From assembly GCA_021129815.1 (NCBI GenBank), contig JAJOKN010000085.1, positions 2,238-22,843 on the forward strand: a stretch of 20,606 nucleotides of DNA, given 5' to 3'. Of this stretch, positions 6,767 to 13,849 are shown one piece after another. How positions within the stretch are numbered: the stretch's first letter is position 1; every line of letters begins with the position of its first letter. A program made the position numbers and the translations under genes. The stretch comes from Desulfotomaculum sp. (GTDB taxonomy: Bacteria > Bacillota > Desulfotomaculia > Desulfotomaculales > Desulfohalotomaculaceae). The notes under the pieces are model-generated. The model was given only the letters and a program-made list of their open reading frames with translations, made no database searches and was not told the DNA's origin.

Positions 6767-7150
6767 TTACCTTACTTCCCATCTTTCTATTGTAACTACC
6801 CCGTTTTTCAAGCTAGCTATTTCTGGTACCATTTCATCTAATAAATTCTCAACATCATCTGGAGCCCTAGTAATGTGATCTACAATTCTAAGTTGTGTCG
6901 GAAGTAACTTAAAAGCTATAACTACAGCATTTGCATCTCCTGATGCTCCTGCATGTACCATACCGCGCAATGCACCAATAACAATAACACTGCCACCTGC
7001 TATAACTTCAGCCCCAGGATTCACATCTCCTACTATTACAATATTCCCATCATACGAAATGCTTTGACCGGAGCGCAATGTTCGCTGCACTAAAATAGTA
7101 TTATCATCAAAGAAATCCTCTACATTTAAATTTGTACTGCCTCCATACAA
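6767..7150 (-). CDS. minC: MinC reduced to its C-terminal domain
   Basis: MinC blocks FtsZ ring formation with its N-terminal domain and binds MinD with its C-terminal beta-helix domain. Only the latter is present here. About 127 residues include LVQRTLRSGQSISYDGNIVI, then VGDVNPGAEVIAGGSVIVIG and ALRGMVHAGASGDANAVV, the standard MinC-C repeats. Family members usually have about 200-230 residues with about 100 ahead of this domain. Here TTG at 7150 has GGAGGG eight bases upstream, and a stop codon lies in frame about 17 codons upstream, so the short form is the gene as written. I find no MinC N-domain in the 255 bases up to mrdA. Either the inhibitory domain was lost or it is encoded elsewhere. 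The charged stretch just before the domain (NLNVEDFFDDN) is the normal linker. Confidence 0.88.
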   Translation of the reverse strand: MYGGSTNLNVEDFFDDNTILVQRTLRSGQSISYDGNIVIVGDVNPGAEVIAGGSVIVIGALRGMVHAGASGDANAVVIAFKLLPTQLRIVDHITRAPDDVENLLDEMVPEIASLKNGVVTIERWEVR

Positions 7151-7405
7151 CTTAAATACCCTCCATTGGTAATAAACAATTTATAAAATGCTATTTTGTG
7201 TCAAAAAAATAAATACAAAAACATCCAAGTTGTTATCAAAAAACATGGAACAATTAAACCTCAACAAATTTTTCAGGTGTTTTACAAACTTAACTTATAT
7301 TTTATATTAAGTTTATACTTCTGTAATTAACAAAACAAGTCCTGCAAAAAATAACCACGAATTAATATGATTCTTGTCGCTTTTATACAATTAAATTTCT
7401 AAAAA
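7151..7405 (-). other. Intergenic region between mrdA and minC with a short orphan frame
   Basis: No intact gene is seen. After the mrdA stop a minus-strand frame of about 25 codons (7313-7390) reads DKNHINSWLFFAGLVLLITE before its stop, which looks like one membrane helix but has no start or ribosome binding site. It may be a relic or chance. A TTGACA (7199-7204) with a poorly spaced TAAATT (7178-7183, 15 bases) could be a weak promoter for minC. An AT-only inverted repeat near 7290-7313 is not a credible terminator. Confidence 0.35.
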
Positions 7406-9355
7406 CTAATTATTTTGAAAATACGCAGCCAACACGTCACGAGCTACCGGTCCCGCTCCCCTTGCCCCACTTCCTGCATGCTCGATAACTACCGCTACTG
7501 CAACTTGAGGATTATCTGCAGGAGCATAAGCAACTATTAATCCATGGTTGTCCCTTCCAGCTATTTCTGCAGTACCAGTTTTTGCTGCTACAGTAAAAGG
7601 CAAATCATTAAAAATACCATAAGCTGTTCCACCTGGCTGCGTTACCATCTCCATGCCCTGTCTAACAATTGCTAAATTTAAAGGTGAAACATTTACTCTA
7701 TTAATAACCTCCGGTTCAAAGCTTTTTTTAAGCTTACCATCATGCGTCACTATTTTCTTTACCAAGTGAGGCCTATACAACTTTCCACCATTAGCAATAG
7801 CTGCTGTATAACACGCTAATTGCAAAGGCGTATATTTTATAATCCCTTGACCAATAGAAATAAGAGGAGTATCATATGCACGCCAGCTGAGCTCCCACAT
7901 TATTTCCTCTTGACCTAGTAGAGCTCGTTCCCGAGCAAATTTGTTTTTTAATTTTTTACGTTCAACTTCGCTGCTAGCTGCAGCAATCAATTTGTCGTAT
8001 TTTTCTTTTAGTTCTTCCAGTTTCTTTTTTCTATCTTCAGTCAAATATTGTTTATAAAGCTTGTATTTCCATTCCTCTGTAGGCAATATACCCATTTGTT
8101 CTCCCGGTAAATCAATACCTAAAACCCTGCCTAATCCAAACTGCTTAGCATAATCAGCAATTACTCCATTTCCTATTAAAGTACCAAAATAACAAAAATA
8201 CGAGTTGACAGATTCCTTTATAGCTTTTCGCAAATCAGTAAGGCCATGTCCTCCCGGTCTCCAGTCATTTATTCTGGTTCCTTCTATGAAAAAGTATCCC
8301 TTTGTAGCCAATTTATAATCAGGATCTATAATTCCAGTTTCCAGCCCCGCAACAGCTACCACCATTTTAAACGTTGAACCCGGAGGATAGGGGTTTAATG
8401 CACGATTTAAAAAACGCATGACTTTAGGGTCATAAAGTTCTTTAAATTCTGATGGCTTTATAGTCCTTGTAAATATACTAGGATCATATGAGGGGTAGTT
8501 TGCCAACGCAATAATACCACCAGTATTGACATCTATAGCTACTACTGACCCAGCTCTGGCATCGGGGTGTTCTTTTTGAAGCAATTCTAACTGTGTTTTT
8601 AAAGCTTCTTCTGCTGCTATTTGTACATTATGATCAATAGTTAAAATGAGATTATTGCCAGGCACAGGATTAGATATAATCAATTCTCTTACAACCCTTC
8701 CCATTGCATCTACTTCTACTTGTTTTATTCCAGGTGTCCCTCTCAAGTATTCTTCGTAAAAATATTCCAAGCCTGTCTGTCCAAAATCATCCCCCATTCT
8801 GTACCCTTTATCCTTAAATTTTTCAAGCTGTTCTGCATTGATCTCTCTTACATAACCAACTACATGTGAAGCTATAGGCCCCAAAGGATAATCACGCACA
8901 GGTTCAACATCAATTACAACTCCTGGCAACTCAAGGCTGTGCTGTTCTATATTCAATATCTTATCCAGCGAAACATCCGAAGCTATCTTAACTGGATGAT
9001 AAATACCAAACTCTTCTTCTAACTTTTTACGTATTTCTTCTGGATCCATTTCTAGTATCTTGGCTAAATTTTCAATAACATTCAACATATTCTCTCTCTC
9101 TGACGATAACGACATCAGCGAAACAGTATAAACAGGTTTATTGTTAACTATCTTGGTTTTAGCATCTCTGGCAAAAATTTCCCCTCTCGGAGCAGGTATA
9201 GATACAAAACGAATATGGTTTTGCTGTGCCAGTGTTTTAAACTTCTCCACTTGAAAAACTTGCAGATAAGCTAAACGAAATGATAATATCAAAAATATCA
9301 GTGCTACTATGATAACAAAAAATTTTGCCCTTCTTTTTATAGCCTTATTGCCCAT
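7406..9355 (-). CDS. mrdA: Penicillin-binding protein 2 (elongation-specific peptidoglycan transpeptidase)
   Basis: MrdA is a class B PBP that crosslinks new peptidoglycan during lateral growth and pairs with RodA. In its 649 residues are an N-terminal membrane anchor (about 12-32), the PBP dimerisation region opened by APRGEIFARD (about 55-64), and the transpeptidase domain with all three active-site motifs: STFK (327-330, nucleophile Ser327), SVN (382-384) and KTG (592-594). A highly charged insert of about 40 residues (about 438-480, rich in Lys and Glu, probably coiled coil) lies between SVN and KTG. The ATG at 9355 follows AAGGGAGATTT. It heads the min-rodA cluster. mreB, mreC and mreD, often directly upstream in Clostridia, are not present. 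Confidence 0.95.
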   Translation of the reverse strand: MGNKAIKRRAKFFVIIVALIFLILSFRLAYLQVFQVEKFKTLAQQNHIRFVSIPAPRGEIFARDAKTKIVNNKPVYTVSLMSLSSERENMLNVIENLAKILEMDPEEIRKKLEEEFGIYHPVKIASDVSLDKILNIEQHSLELPGVVIDVEPVRDYPLGPIASHVVGYVREINAEQLEKFKDKGYRMGDDFGQTGLEYFYEEYLRGTPGIKQVEVDAMGRVVRELIISNPVPGNNLILTIDHNVQIAAEEALKTQLELLQKEHPDARAGSVVAIDVNTGGIIALANYPSYDPSIFTRTIKPSEFKELYDPKVMRFLNRALNPYPPGSTFKMVVAVAGLETGIIDPDYKLATKGYFFIEGTRINDWRPGGHGLTDLRKAIKESVNSYFCYFGTLIGNGVIADYAKQFGLGRVLGIDLPGEQMGILPTEEWKYKLYKQYLTEDRKKKLEELKEKYDKLIAAASSEVERKKLKNKFARERALLGQEEIMWELSWRAYDTPLISIGQGIIKYTPLQLACYTAAIANGGKLYRPHLVKKIVTHDGKLKKSFEPEVINRVNVSPLNLAIVRQGMEMVTQPGGTAYGIFNDLPFTVAAKTGTAEIAGRDNHGLIVAYAPADNPQVAVAVVIEHAGSGARGAGPVARDVLAAYFQNN

Positions 9356-9378
9356 AAATCTCCCTTCCCCTGATGTTT

Positions 9379-9406
9379 ATTCTATCATAATCAAAAAATA
9401 AACCAA
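9379..9406 (-). promoter_or_regulatory. Candidate promoter of the mrdA-min-rodA operon
   Basis: On the minus strand TTGGTT (9401-9406) and an extended -10 TGATAGAAT (TAGAAT at 9379-9384) are spaced by 16 bases, about 25 bases upstream of the mrdA ATG. The -35 overlaps the 3' arm of the preceding terminator hairpin, so the operon would start right where upstream transcription ends. Confidence 0.4.
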
Positions 9407-9424
9407 AGAGAAATTTCTCTGGTT
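9391..9424 (-). terminator. Rho-independent terminator upstream of mrdA
   Basis: The minus strand has arms AACCAGAGAAA and TTTCTCTTTGGTT (9401-9424), an 11-pair stem with a two-base bulge, followed by TATTTTTTG. It begins six bases after the last stop of the remnant at 9430-9747, so it probably served that lost gene. A second, weaker hairpin (GCAGC at 9472-9468 with GCTGC at 9459-9455, then TTTT) lies just upstream. Confidence 0.6.
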
Positions 9425-9429
9425 ATCAG

Positions 9430-9747
9430 TTAATAAGCTCTGTCTTTATTAAAAGCAGCTTTAAACTGCTGCATTATCATATAGCCAGCTTTTTTGCTCA
9501 GTGAACGCTTTGTTTTAAAATTTCTTTAATAGCTTATCTAAAAATTTTACTCTTAAAATTCATTGTTCCTACTGGAATAATACTAGGTGGGAATCATTTG
9601 GCGCTTGTCTGCCAAGTCCTTACCAGGTTTTACTGTGTAAGTTGTTTTGTTATAAATAACAGTATTCAGTATTACTATTTGATCCTTGTCAGATCTTAAA
9701 TGATTATCTTCTGGCTTTTCCCAATCTGCTAAGGATTGAGAACTTCT
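9430..9747 (-). pseudogene. Unidentified decayed gene downstream of ridA
   Basis: A single minus-strand frame carries protein-like sequence at both ends. The upstream part reads SQSLADWEKPEDNHLRSDKD and later VILNTVIYNKTTYTVKPGKD followed by LADKRQMIPT, stopping at 9583-9585. The downstream part reads KRSLSKKAGYMIMQQFKAAF followed by NKDRAY and a stop at 9430-9432. Both parts share the same reading frame, with four or more stops in the 50 codons between. There is no start codon. A terminator follows the last stop by six bases, which supports a former gene. I do not recognise the family. The 'IYN.TTYTVKPGK' stretch hints at a small beta-rich domain but I assign no function. Confidence 0.4.
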
Positions 9748-9753
9748 TTAAAC

Positions 9754-10137
9754 TCATAACACTGCAACCACTGCTTCTATTTCTACCTGTACACCTTTTG
9801 GCAACGCAGAGACCTCTACACATGCACGTGCTGGCGGATTTTCTTTAAAAAAACTTCCATATACTTCATTTACTTCAGGGAATTTTGACATATCTGTTAT
9901 AAAAATTGTAGTCTTTACTACATTATCCAATGTGAGCCCTGCACTTTGACAAATAGCTTCTAAATTTTTTAAGCACTGCTTTGTTTGAGCCTTTATATCT
10001 CCATCTATCACATTCCCAGTTGATGGATCAATTGGAATCTGTCCTGATATAAACATAAAATTACCTGCTTTGACCGCCTGAGAATACGGACCTATAGCAG
10101 CTGGTGCTTTATCGGTGCTTATTATCTCTTTTAACAT
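9754..10137 (-). CDS. ridA: RidA family enamine/imine deaminase
   Basis: RidA hydrolyses the reactive 2-aminoacrylate and related enamines released by PLP enzymes such as threonine dehydratase, protecting other PLP enzymes. The 127 residues match the family length, with the signatures APAAIGPYSQAVKAG (11-25), FISGQIPIDP (29-38) and PPARACVEVSALPKG (101-115) ending in VEIEAVA-like. Arg104, which binds the substrate carboxylate in RidA, is present. The ATG at 10137 follows AAGGAGTGG at a spacing of about 10 bases. It is a single gene with 136 AT-rich bases on its upstream side before rnhB ends, where TTGCAG with a TAAAAA about 16 bases on could act as promoter. A decayed gene follows it. Confidence 0.95.
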   Translation of the reverse strand: MLKEIISTDKAPAAIGPYSQAVKAGNFMFISGQIPIDPSTGNVIDGDIKAQTKQCLKNLEAICQSAGLTLDNVVKTTIFITDMSKFPEVNEVYGSFFKENPPARACVEVSALPKGVQVEIEAVVAVL

Positions 10138-10273
10138 TTTAATAAACCACTCCTTTTTATTTTTACAAAATATTATTTTATCTGCAAATTTTAACCTCTT
10201 TGTTTGTTAAAATTCATATTCCCACAATTTAGCTTTTCATTCAATAGCTTTACGCTTAAAATTTTAATAATCT

Positions 10274-11107
10274 TTATTTTGTAATTTTACAGATCTTTTT
10301 CAAAAAACTCAAACGATGTATAGCACATGGGCCATATTTTTTGATAGCAGCAATGTGTTCATCAGTGGGGTAACCTTTATGCTTTGCAAAATTATACTGT
10401 GGATACTTAGCATGATACTCTTTCATAATATTATCTCTATATACTTTAGCTATTATGGATGCAGCAGCAATTGAAGCACTCTTGCTATCTCCTCCAACGA
10501 TAGGTGTCTGCGGGACGTCAATATCAAGCTTGTTTTTTCCGTCTATGAGCAAATGCTTAAAACTTCGTTTTAAATAACTCACTGCTCTCTTCATAGCTAA
10601 CAAGGATGCATTGTGTATATTCATAGCATCAATCTCATGAACAGCAGCAGAAGCTACTGCAAAGCTTAACGCAACTTTCTCAATGCTGCTAGCAAGTTTT
10701 TGTCTCATCCGTTCTGATACTTTTTTTGAATCATTTAAGCCACAAAGCTCTGGCAAAGAAAACCTCGGCAATATTACTGCTGCCGCTATTACAGGCCCTG
10801 CAAGCGGACCACGACCAGCTTCGTCTATTCCAGCAATGTACTCTACATTCGTGCCAACAATATAACTTTCATACTCAAACATTTCATCCAGTTTCTTTTG
10901 ATCAGATAAAATTTGTGCTTCTTTCTTTTTTAAACTCACATAAATTCTTTGAATGCCTGTTCTGCTATCGCTCGACAGCTTTTTCAACAACTCTTCATAA
11001 GAGATCTCTGCATTAAGGCATCCAACACCACCTGTAAAAAACACATTTTCTTTTACCCACTTATTTACTTCTGCAACTGTCATTTTTGATAAATCCATAA
11101 ACCTCAC
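10274..11107 (-). CDS. rnhB: Ribonuclease HII
   Basis: RNase HII cuts RNA in RNA-DNA hybrids, including single misincorporated ribonucleotides. The catalytic acidic residues are visible: Asp95 and Glu96 in GIDEAGRGPLAGP, Asp189 in LLIDG and Asp207 in GGDSKS, followed by the ASIIAKVYRD helix. The protein (277 residues) has an extra N-terminal region of about 90 residues (MTVAEVNKWV..., helical, with ending KKLDEMFEYE), as in the Bacillus-type long RNase HII. The GTG at 11107 overlaps the rbgA stop by four bases (GTGA). An ATG three codons later is a possible alternative start but its ribosome binding site would be too close. It is the last gene of the lepB-rbgA-rnhB run. Confidence 0.95.
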   Translation of the reverse strand: MRFMDLSKMTVAEVNKWVKENVFFTGGVGCLNAEISYEELLKKLSSDSRTGIQRIYVSLKKKEAQILSDQKKLDEMFEYESYIVGTNVEYIAGIDEAGRGPLAGPVIAAAVILPRFSLPELCGLNDSKKVSERMRQKLASSIEKVALSFAVASAAVHEIDAMNIHNASLLAMKRAVSYLKRSFKHLLIDGKNKLDIDVPQTPIVGGDSKSASIAAASIIAKVYRDNIMKEYHAKYPQYNFAKHKGYPTDEHIAAIKKYGPCAIHRLSFLKKICKITK

Positions 11108-11961
11108 ACAACTTCAATATCTTCTGGTTCTTCCAATGATATAGCGCCAAGCTTTCCTGAACGATATTCTTTAAGCAAAAGAACTGCTGCTTTTTGAGTA
11201 TCCACAACTCCGCCGCCAAGCAGCAGCCCTCGTTTTCTTCCAATTTGAATTAAAAGTTCAAACCTGTCCTCACTCAGTTTATCAAGCTTATATCTCTCCA
11301 TAAGCTTATTTGGTACCTTGACATATAATATATTGAGCAAATACAGCGCTACCTGCTCTATGTCCAATACCTGCTCTTTTATCGCTCCAGTAACAGCCAA
11401 CTTCATGCCTACTTCAGGATCATCAAACTTTGGCCAGAGAATTCCCGGCGTATCTAACAGCATCATGCCTTCCATTTTAATCCATTGCTTCCCCTTGGTA
11501 ACCCCCGGCTTATCCGCAGTTTTAGCAGACTTACGCTTTGACAGCCTGTTTATCAGAGAAGATTTACCTATATTCGGAATGCCAACAACCATGCACTTGA
11601 CAATCTTAGAAAAACCACGCCTTTTTGTATTTTCACTGCCTTTACAAGCTAAATTTTTAACAATCGTTGGTATTTGAGAAACTCCTTGGCCTTTTACAGA
11701 ATTTACTGATATACATTCTATATTTGAATTTTTAAAAAATTGCTGCCATTTTGATGTTACAACTGGATCAGCTAAGTCAGATTTGTTTAGAACTATCAAG
11801 CGGGGTTTTGAACCCAGTATCTCATTGATCATAGGATTGCGGCTGCTTATAGGAATTCTTGCATCCAAAAGCTCAATTACAACATCGACTAACTTTAAAC
11901 TCTCACAAACTAAACGCTTGGCTTTGGCCATATGGCCGGGAAACCATTGTATGTTGCTCAT
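11104..11961 (-). CDS. rbgA: Ribosome biogenesis GTPase RbgA (YlqF)
   Basis: RbgA is an essential GTPase in Bacillus that completes late 50S subunit assembly. Its GTPase motifs are circularly permuted, as seen here: G4 NKSD at 59-62 comes before G1 GIPNIGKSS (127-135), G2 PGVT (152-155) and G3 DTPG (170-173). The N-terminus IQWFPGHMAKA is the family signature, and the C-terminal region (about 200-285) is the RNA-binding ANTAR-like domain. Length 285 is normal. The ATG at 11961 shares its first base with the lepB stop (TAATG), and the stop overlaps rnhB by four bases, so the three genes are translated in a chain. The lepB-rbgA-rnhB order next to rplS is a conserved Firmicute neighbourhood. Confidence 0.96.
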   Translation of the reverse strand: MSNIQWFPGHMAKAKRLVCESLKLVDVVIELLDARIPISSRNPMINEILGSKPRLIVLNKSDLADPVVTSKWQQFFKNSNIECISVNSVKGQGVSQIPTIVKNLACKGSENTKRRGFSKIVKCMVVGIPNIGKSSLINRLSKRKSAKTADKPGVTKGKQWIKMEGMMLLDTPGILWPKFDDPEVGMKLAVTGAIKEQVLDIEQVALYLLNILYVKVPNKLMERYKLDKLSEDRFELLIQIGRKRGLLLGGGVVDTQKAAVLLLKEYRSGKLGAISLEEPEDIEVV

Positions 11962-12518
11962 TATTCAATCAACCCTATTCTACTCGGTGGCCAGTAAATA
12001 ATCACAGCTTTGCCAATGATTAAATCTCTATGCAAAAACCCCCAGAACCTACTGTCTTCACTATTGTTCCTATTATCTCCTAACATAAAATAATGATCTT
12101 CAGGAACAGTTACAGGCCCAAAATCTGGATAAATCAAATCAGCTGGCAAATAACTTTCAGGTAAAAACTTTCCGTTTATATATAATTTACTATTTTTTAG
12201 TTCAACAGTTTCACCAGGCTTTGCAATAAGTCTCTTTACAAAATTTCTACTGGTATCTTTAGGATATTTAAATACAACTACATCTCCGCGCTCAGGCTCT
12301 TCAAAATAATAAGATATTTTGCTCACAATAATCCTATCATTGACCATAAGAGTTGGTTCCATGGAGCCGGAGGGAATATAAAACGGTTCTATTACAAACA
12401 GCCTGATTATCATTGCCAGTACTGCAGCAATTAAAATCGACTCTACAGTTTCACGTATCAATGATTTTTTAGAACTCTGTATATTTTTATCCAATGTTTT
12501 TGACTCTAAATCACTCAA
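11961..12518 (-). CDS. lepB: Signal peptidase I
   Basis: LepB is the membrane-anchored Ser/Lys protease that removes signal peptides from secreted proteins. The 185-residue protein has a short cytoplasmic N-terminus, one transmembrane segment (about 24-44) and the catalytic boxes: Ser52 in IPSGSMEPTL, Lys95 in RNFVKRLIAKPGE, and the box E GDNRNNSEDSR (147-157). A single transmembrane anchor is the Gram-positive form. I read the start as TTG at 12518, with AGAGGTTT upstream. It begins only about 30 bases after the terminator hairpin of rplS, and no good promoter lies between, so its expression probably depends on read-through from rplS. It overlaps rbgA by one base. Confidence 0.95.
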   Translation of the reverse strand: MSDLESKTLDKNIQSSKKSLIRETVESILIAAVLAMIIRLFVIEPFYIPSGSMEPTLMVNDRIIVSKISYYFEEPERGDVVVFKYPKDTSRNFVKRLIAKPGETVELKNSKLYINGKFLPESYLPADLIYPDFGPVTVPEDHYFMLGDNRNNSEDSRFWGFLHRDLIIGKAVIIYWPPSRIGLIE

Positions 12519-12546
12519 CGACTAAAACCTCTTTCCAACTAAAGTT

Positions 12547-12580
12547 AAAAACGGGACTGTTTTTAAAACAAACCAGCCCC
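12547..12580 (-). terminator. Terminator after rplS
   Basis: The minus strand carries GGGGCTGGTTT, a seven-base loop and AAACAGTCCC (12580-12553), a stem of about ten pairs with one G-T pair, then GTTTTT. It begins eight bases after the rplS stop, making a good intrinsic terminator that would end most transcripts and reduce lepB-rbgA-rnhB expression relative to rplS. Confidence 0.75.
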
Positions 12581-12588
12581 ATTTTTGC

Positions 12589-12933
12589 CTATTTCTTAAG
12601 TTCTTTAATGCGTGCTGCCTTCCCACGCAAATTGCGCAAATAATACAATCTTGCTCTTCTAACACGTCCGCGGCGAACTACTTCAATTTTATCAATTTTA
12701 CGGCTGTGAAGCGGAAAAGTTCTCTCTACGCCTACGCCATACGACACTCTGCGCACAGTGAAAGTCTCATCAAGTCCTCCACCGCGCCTGCGTATAACCA
12801 CACCTTCAAAAGTTTGAATGCGCTCTCTGTTTCCCTCAATAACCTTCACATGTACCCTAACAGTGTCTCCAGGCTTAAACTCTGGAATGTCATCTCTCAG
12901 ATAATCCTTTTCTAATACTTTTATAAGGTTCAC
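12589..12933 (-). CDS. rplS: 50S ribosomal protein L19
   Basis: L19 sits at the interface of the ribosomal subunits and contributes to an intersubunit bridge. The protein reads MNLIKVLEKDYLRDDIPEFK, then the KPGDTVRVHVKV and RIQTFEGVVIRRRGGG motifs and the basic C-terminus YYLRNLRGKAARIKE. I chose the GTG at 12933, giving 114 residues, the normal length. An in-frame extension of 27 residues upstream translates the structured leader, and a GGAAGGGGGAAG purine run precedes the GTG by about ten bases. Immediately upstream lie a leader of about 80 bases and a consensus promoter, so L19 can be made independently of trmD. A terminator follows. Confidence 0.96.
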   Translation of the reverse strand: MNLIKVLEKDYLRDDIPEFKPGDTVRVHVKVIEGNRERIQTFEGVVIRRRGGGLDETFTVRRVSYGVGVERTFPLHSRKIDKIEVVRRGRVRRARLYYLRNLRGKAARIKELKK

Positions 12934-13013
12934 TGCTATTCTTCCCCCTTCCTTCTCAAGAGGTTCATGCCTTAAAAAAGCTATAAGACAGCGGACCGCC
13001 TCTAGTTTAAACA
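12934..13013 (-). promoter_or_regulatory. Ribosomal protein L19 leader (candidate autoregulatory element)
   Basis: Between the predicted start of the rplS transcript and the L19 GTG there are about 80 untranslated bases. The arms AGAGG (13003-12999) and CCTCT (12963-12959) enclose GCGGTCCGCTGT and AGGCATGA, with an internal stem. The order AGAGGCGGTCCGCTG ... GGCATGAACCTCT matches my memory of the Firmicute L19 leader family, through which L19 is thought to repress its own synthesis. The call rests on recognition, not on a covariance model. Confidence 0.6.
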
Positions 13014-13019
13014 AATAGC

Positions 13020-13048
13020 ATTATAGCACAACTAGTTTTGCTTATCAA
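13020..13048 (-). promoter_or_regulatory. Sigma-A promoter of rplS
   Basis: On the minus strand TTGATA (13043-13048) is followed after exactly 17 bases by TATAAT (13020-13025), with an extended -10 TG one base upstream (TGCTATAAT). This is close to the full consensus and the best promoter in the window. Initiation would fall near 13013, just upstream of the L19 leader. It lies between trmD and rplS, inside the larger operon. Confidence 0.85.
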
Positions 13049-13093
13049 TAACTTGTTTGCTGTAATTAACTTTGCTAGTTTCATTGCTTCTTC

Positions 13094-13849
13094 TCAAGTG
13101 TTCTTTTTCGATTGCAATATTTTTGTAATCTTCTCTTTAACATCTCTCAATATTTCAATATCTTCACATGTAAGCTTTGCCTTTTTTAGTAAATCAGGTC
13201 TTCTTACTAGAGTTCTAATCAAAGATTCTCCCCTTCGCCACACCCTTATATTCTCATGATGCCCTGACAGCAGCACTTCCGGTACTTTCATATCTCGATA
13301 AACCCTAGGCTTAGTATAACTTGGATAGTCTAAAAAGCCTTCATAAAAGGAATCTTCAACTGCTGACTTCATCTCCCCTAGCACTCCCGGAATAAGCCTT
13401 GCAACAGCATCAACCACCACCATGGCAGGAAGCTCCCCGCCTGTCAGCACATAATCTCCTATGGATATTTCATCTGATACCAAGCTCTCTCTTACCCTTT
13501 CGTCAATCCCTTCATAATGCCCACATATCAATATCAAATGTTTTTTGCGCGATAGTTCCATCGCTATACTCTGATTGAACGTTCGCCCTTGAGGGCACAT
13601 CATTATAACATGCGCGTCACCCTCATTTAAGCTTTCTACCGCTCTAAACACTGGATCTGCTTGTATGATCATACCGCTTCCTCCACCATACGGGGTATCA
13701 TCAACAGTACGGTGTTTGTTTTGCGAAAAATCCCTAATGTTGACTAAATTTATATTCAGTATACCCCTATCCCTTGCTCGTTTTATTATACTGCTGTCAA
13801 ACGGTCCAAAAAACATTTCAGGAAACAATGTCAATATATCTATGCGCAT
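13094..13849 (-). CDS. trmD: tRNA (guanine-N1-)-methyltransferase TrmD
   Basis: TrmD methylates N1 of G37 in tRNAs reading CNN codons, using S-adenosylmethionine, and prevents +1 frameshifting. The 251 residues begin MRIDILTLFPEMF and contain the trefoil-knot SAM-binding sequences CGHYEGIDERV and SIGDYVLTGGELPAM followed by VVVDAVARLIPGVLG. The GGGSGMIIQADPV motif is also present. The length agrees with the family (about 240-250). The start ATG at 13849 overlaps the rimM stop by one base (TAATG). It is followed by the rplS promoter region rather than directly by rplS. Confidence 0.97.
   Translation of the reverse strand: MRIDILTLFPEMFFGPFDSSIIKRARDRGILNINLVNIRDFSQNKHRTVDDTPYGGGSGMIIQADPVFRAVESLNEGDAHVIMMCPQGRTFNQSIAMELSRKKHLILICGHYEGIDERVRESLVSDEISIGDYVLTGGELPAMVVVDAVARLIPGVLGEMKSAVEDSFYEGFLDYPSYTKPRVYRDMKVPEVLLSGHHENIRVWRRGESLIRTLVRRPDLLKKAKLTCEDIEILRDVKEKITKILQSKKNT

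Noticed and set aside
7290..7313. AT-rich inverted repeat (AACTTA…TAAGTT) as a terminator after mrdA.
   Set aside because: The stem contains almost only A-T pairs with a bulge and has no adjacent T run on the coding strand, so it is expected by chance in this composition.
12934..13014. Longer L19 with 27 extra residues.
   Set aside because: The extension covers the leader structure, begins just after the promoter and does not match L19 proteins.
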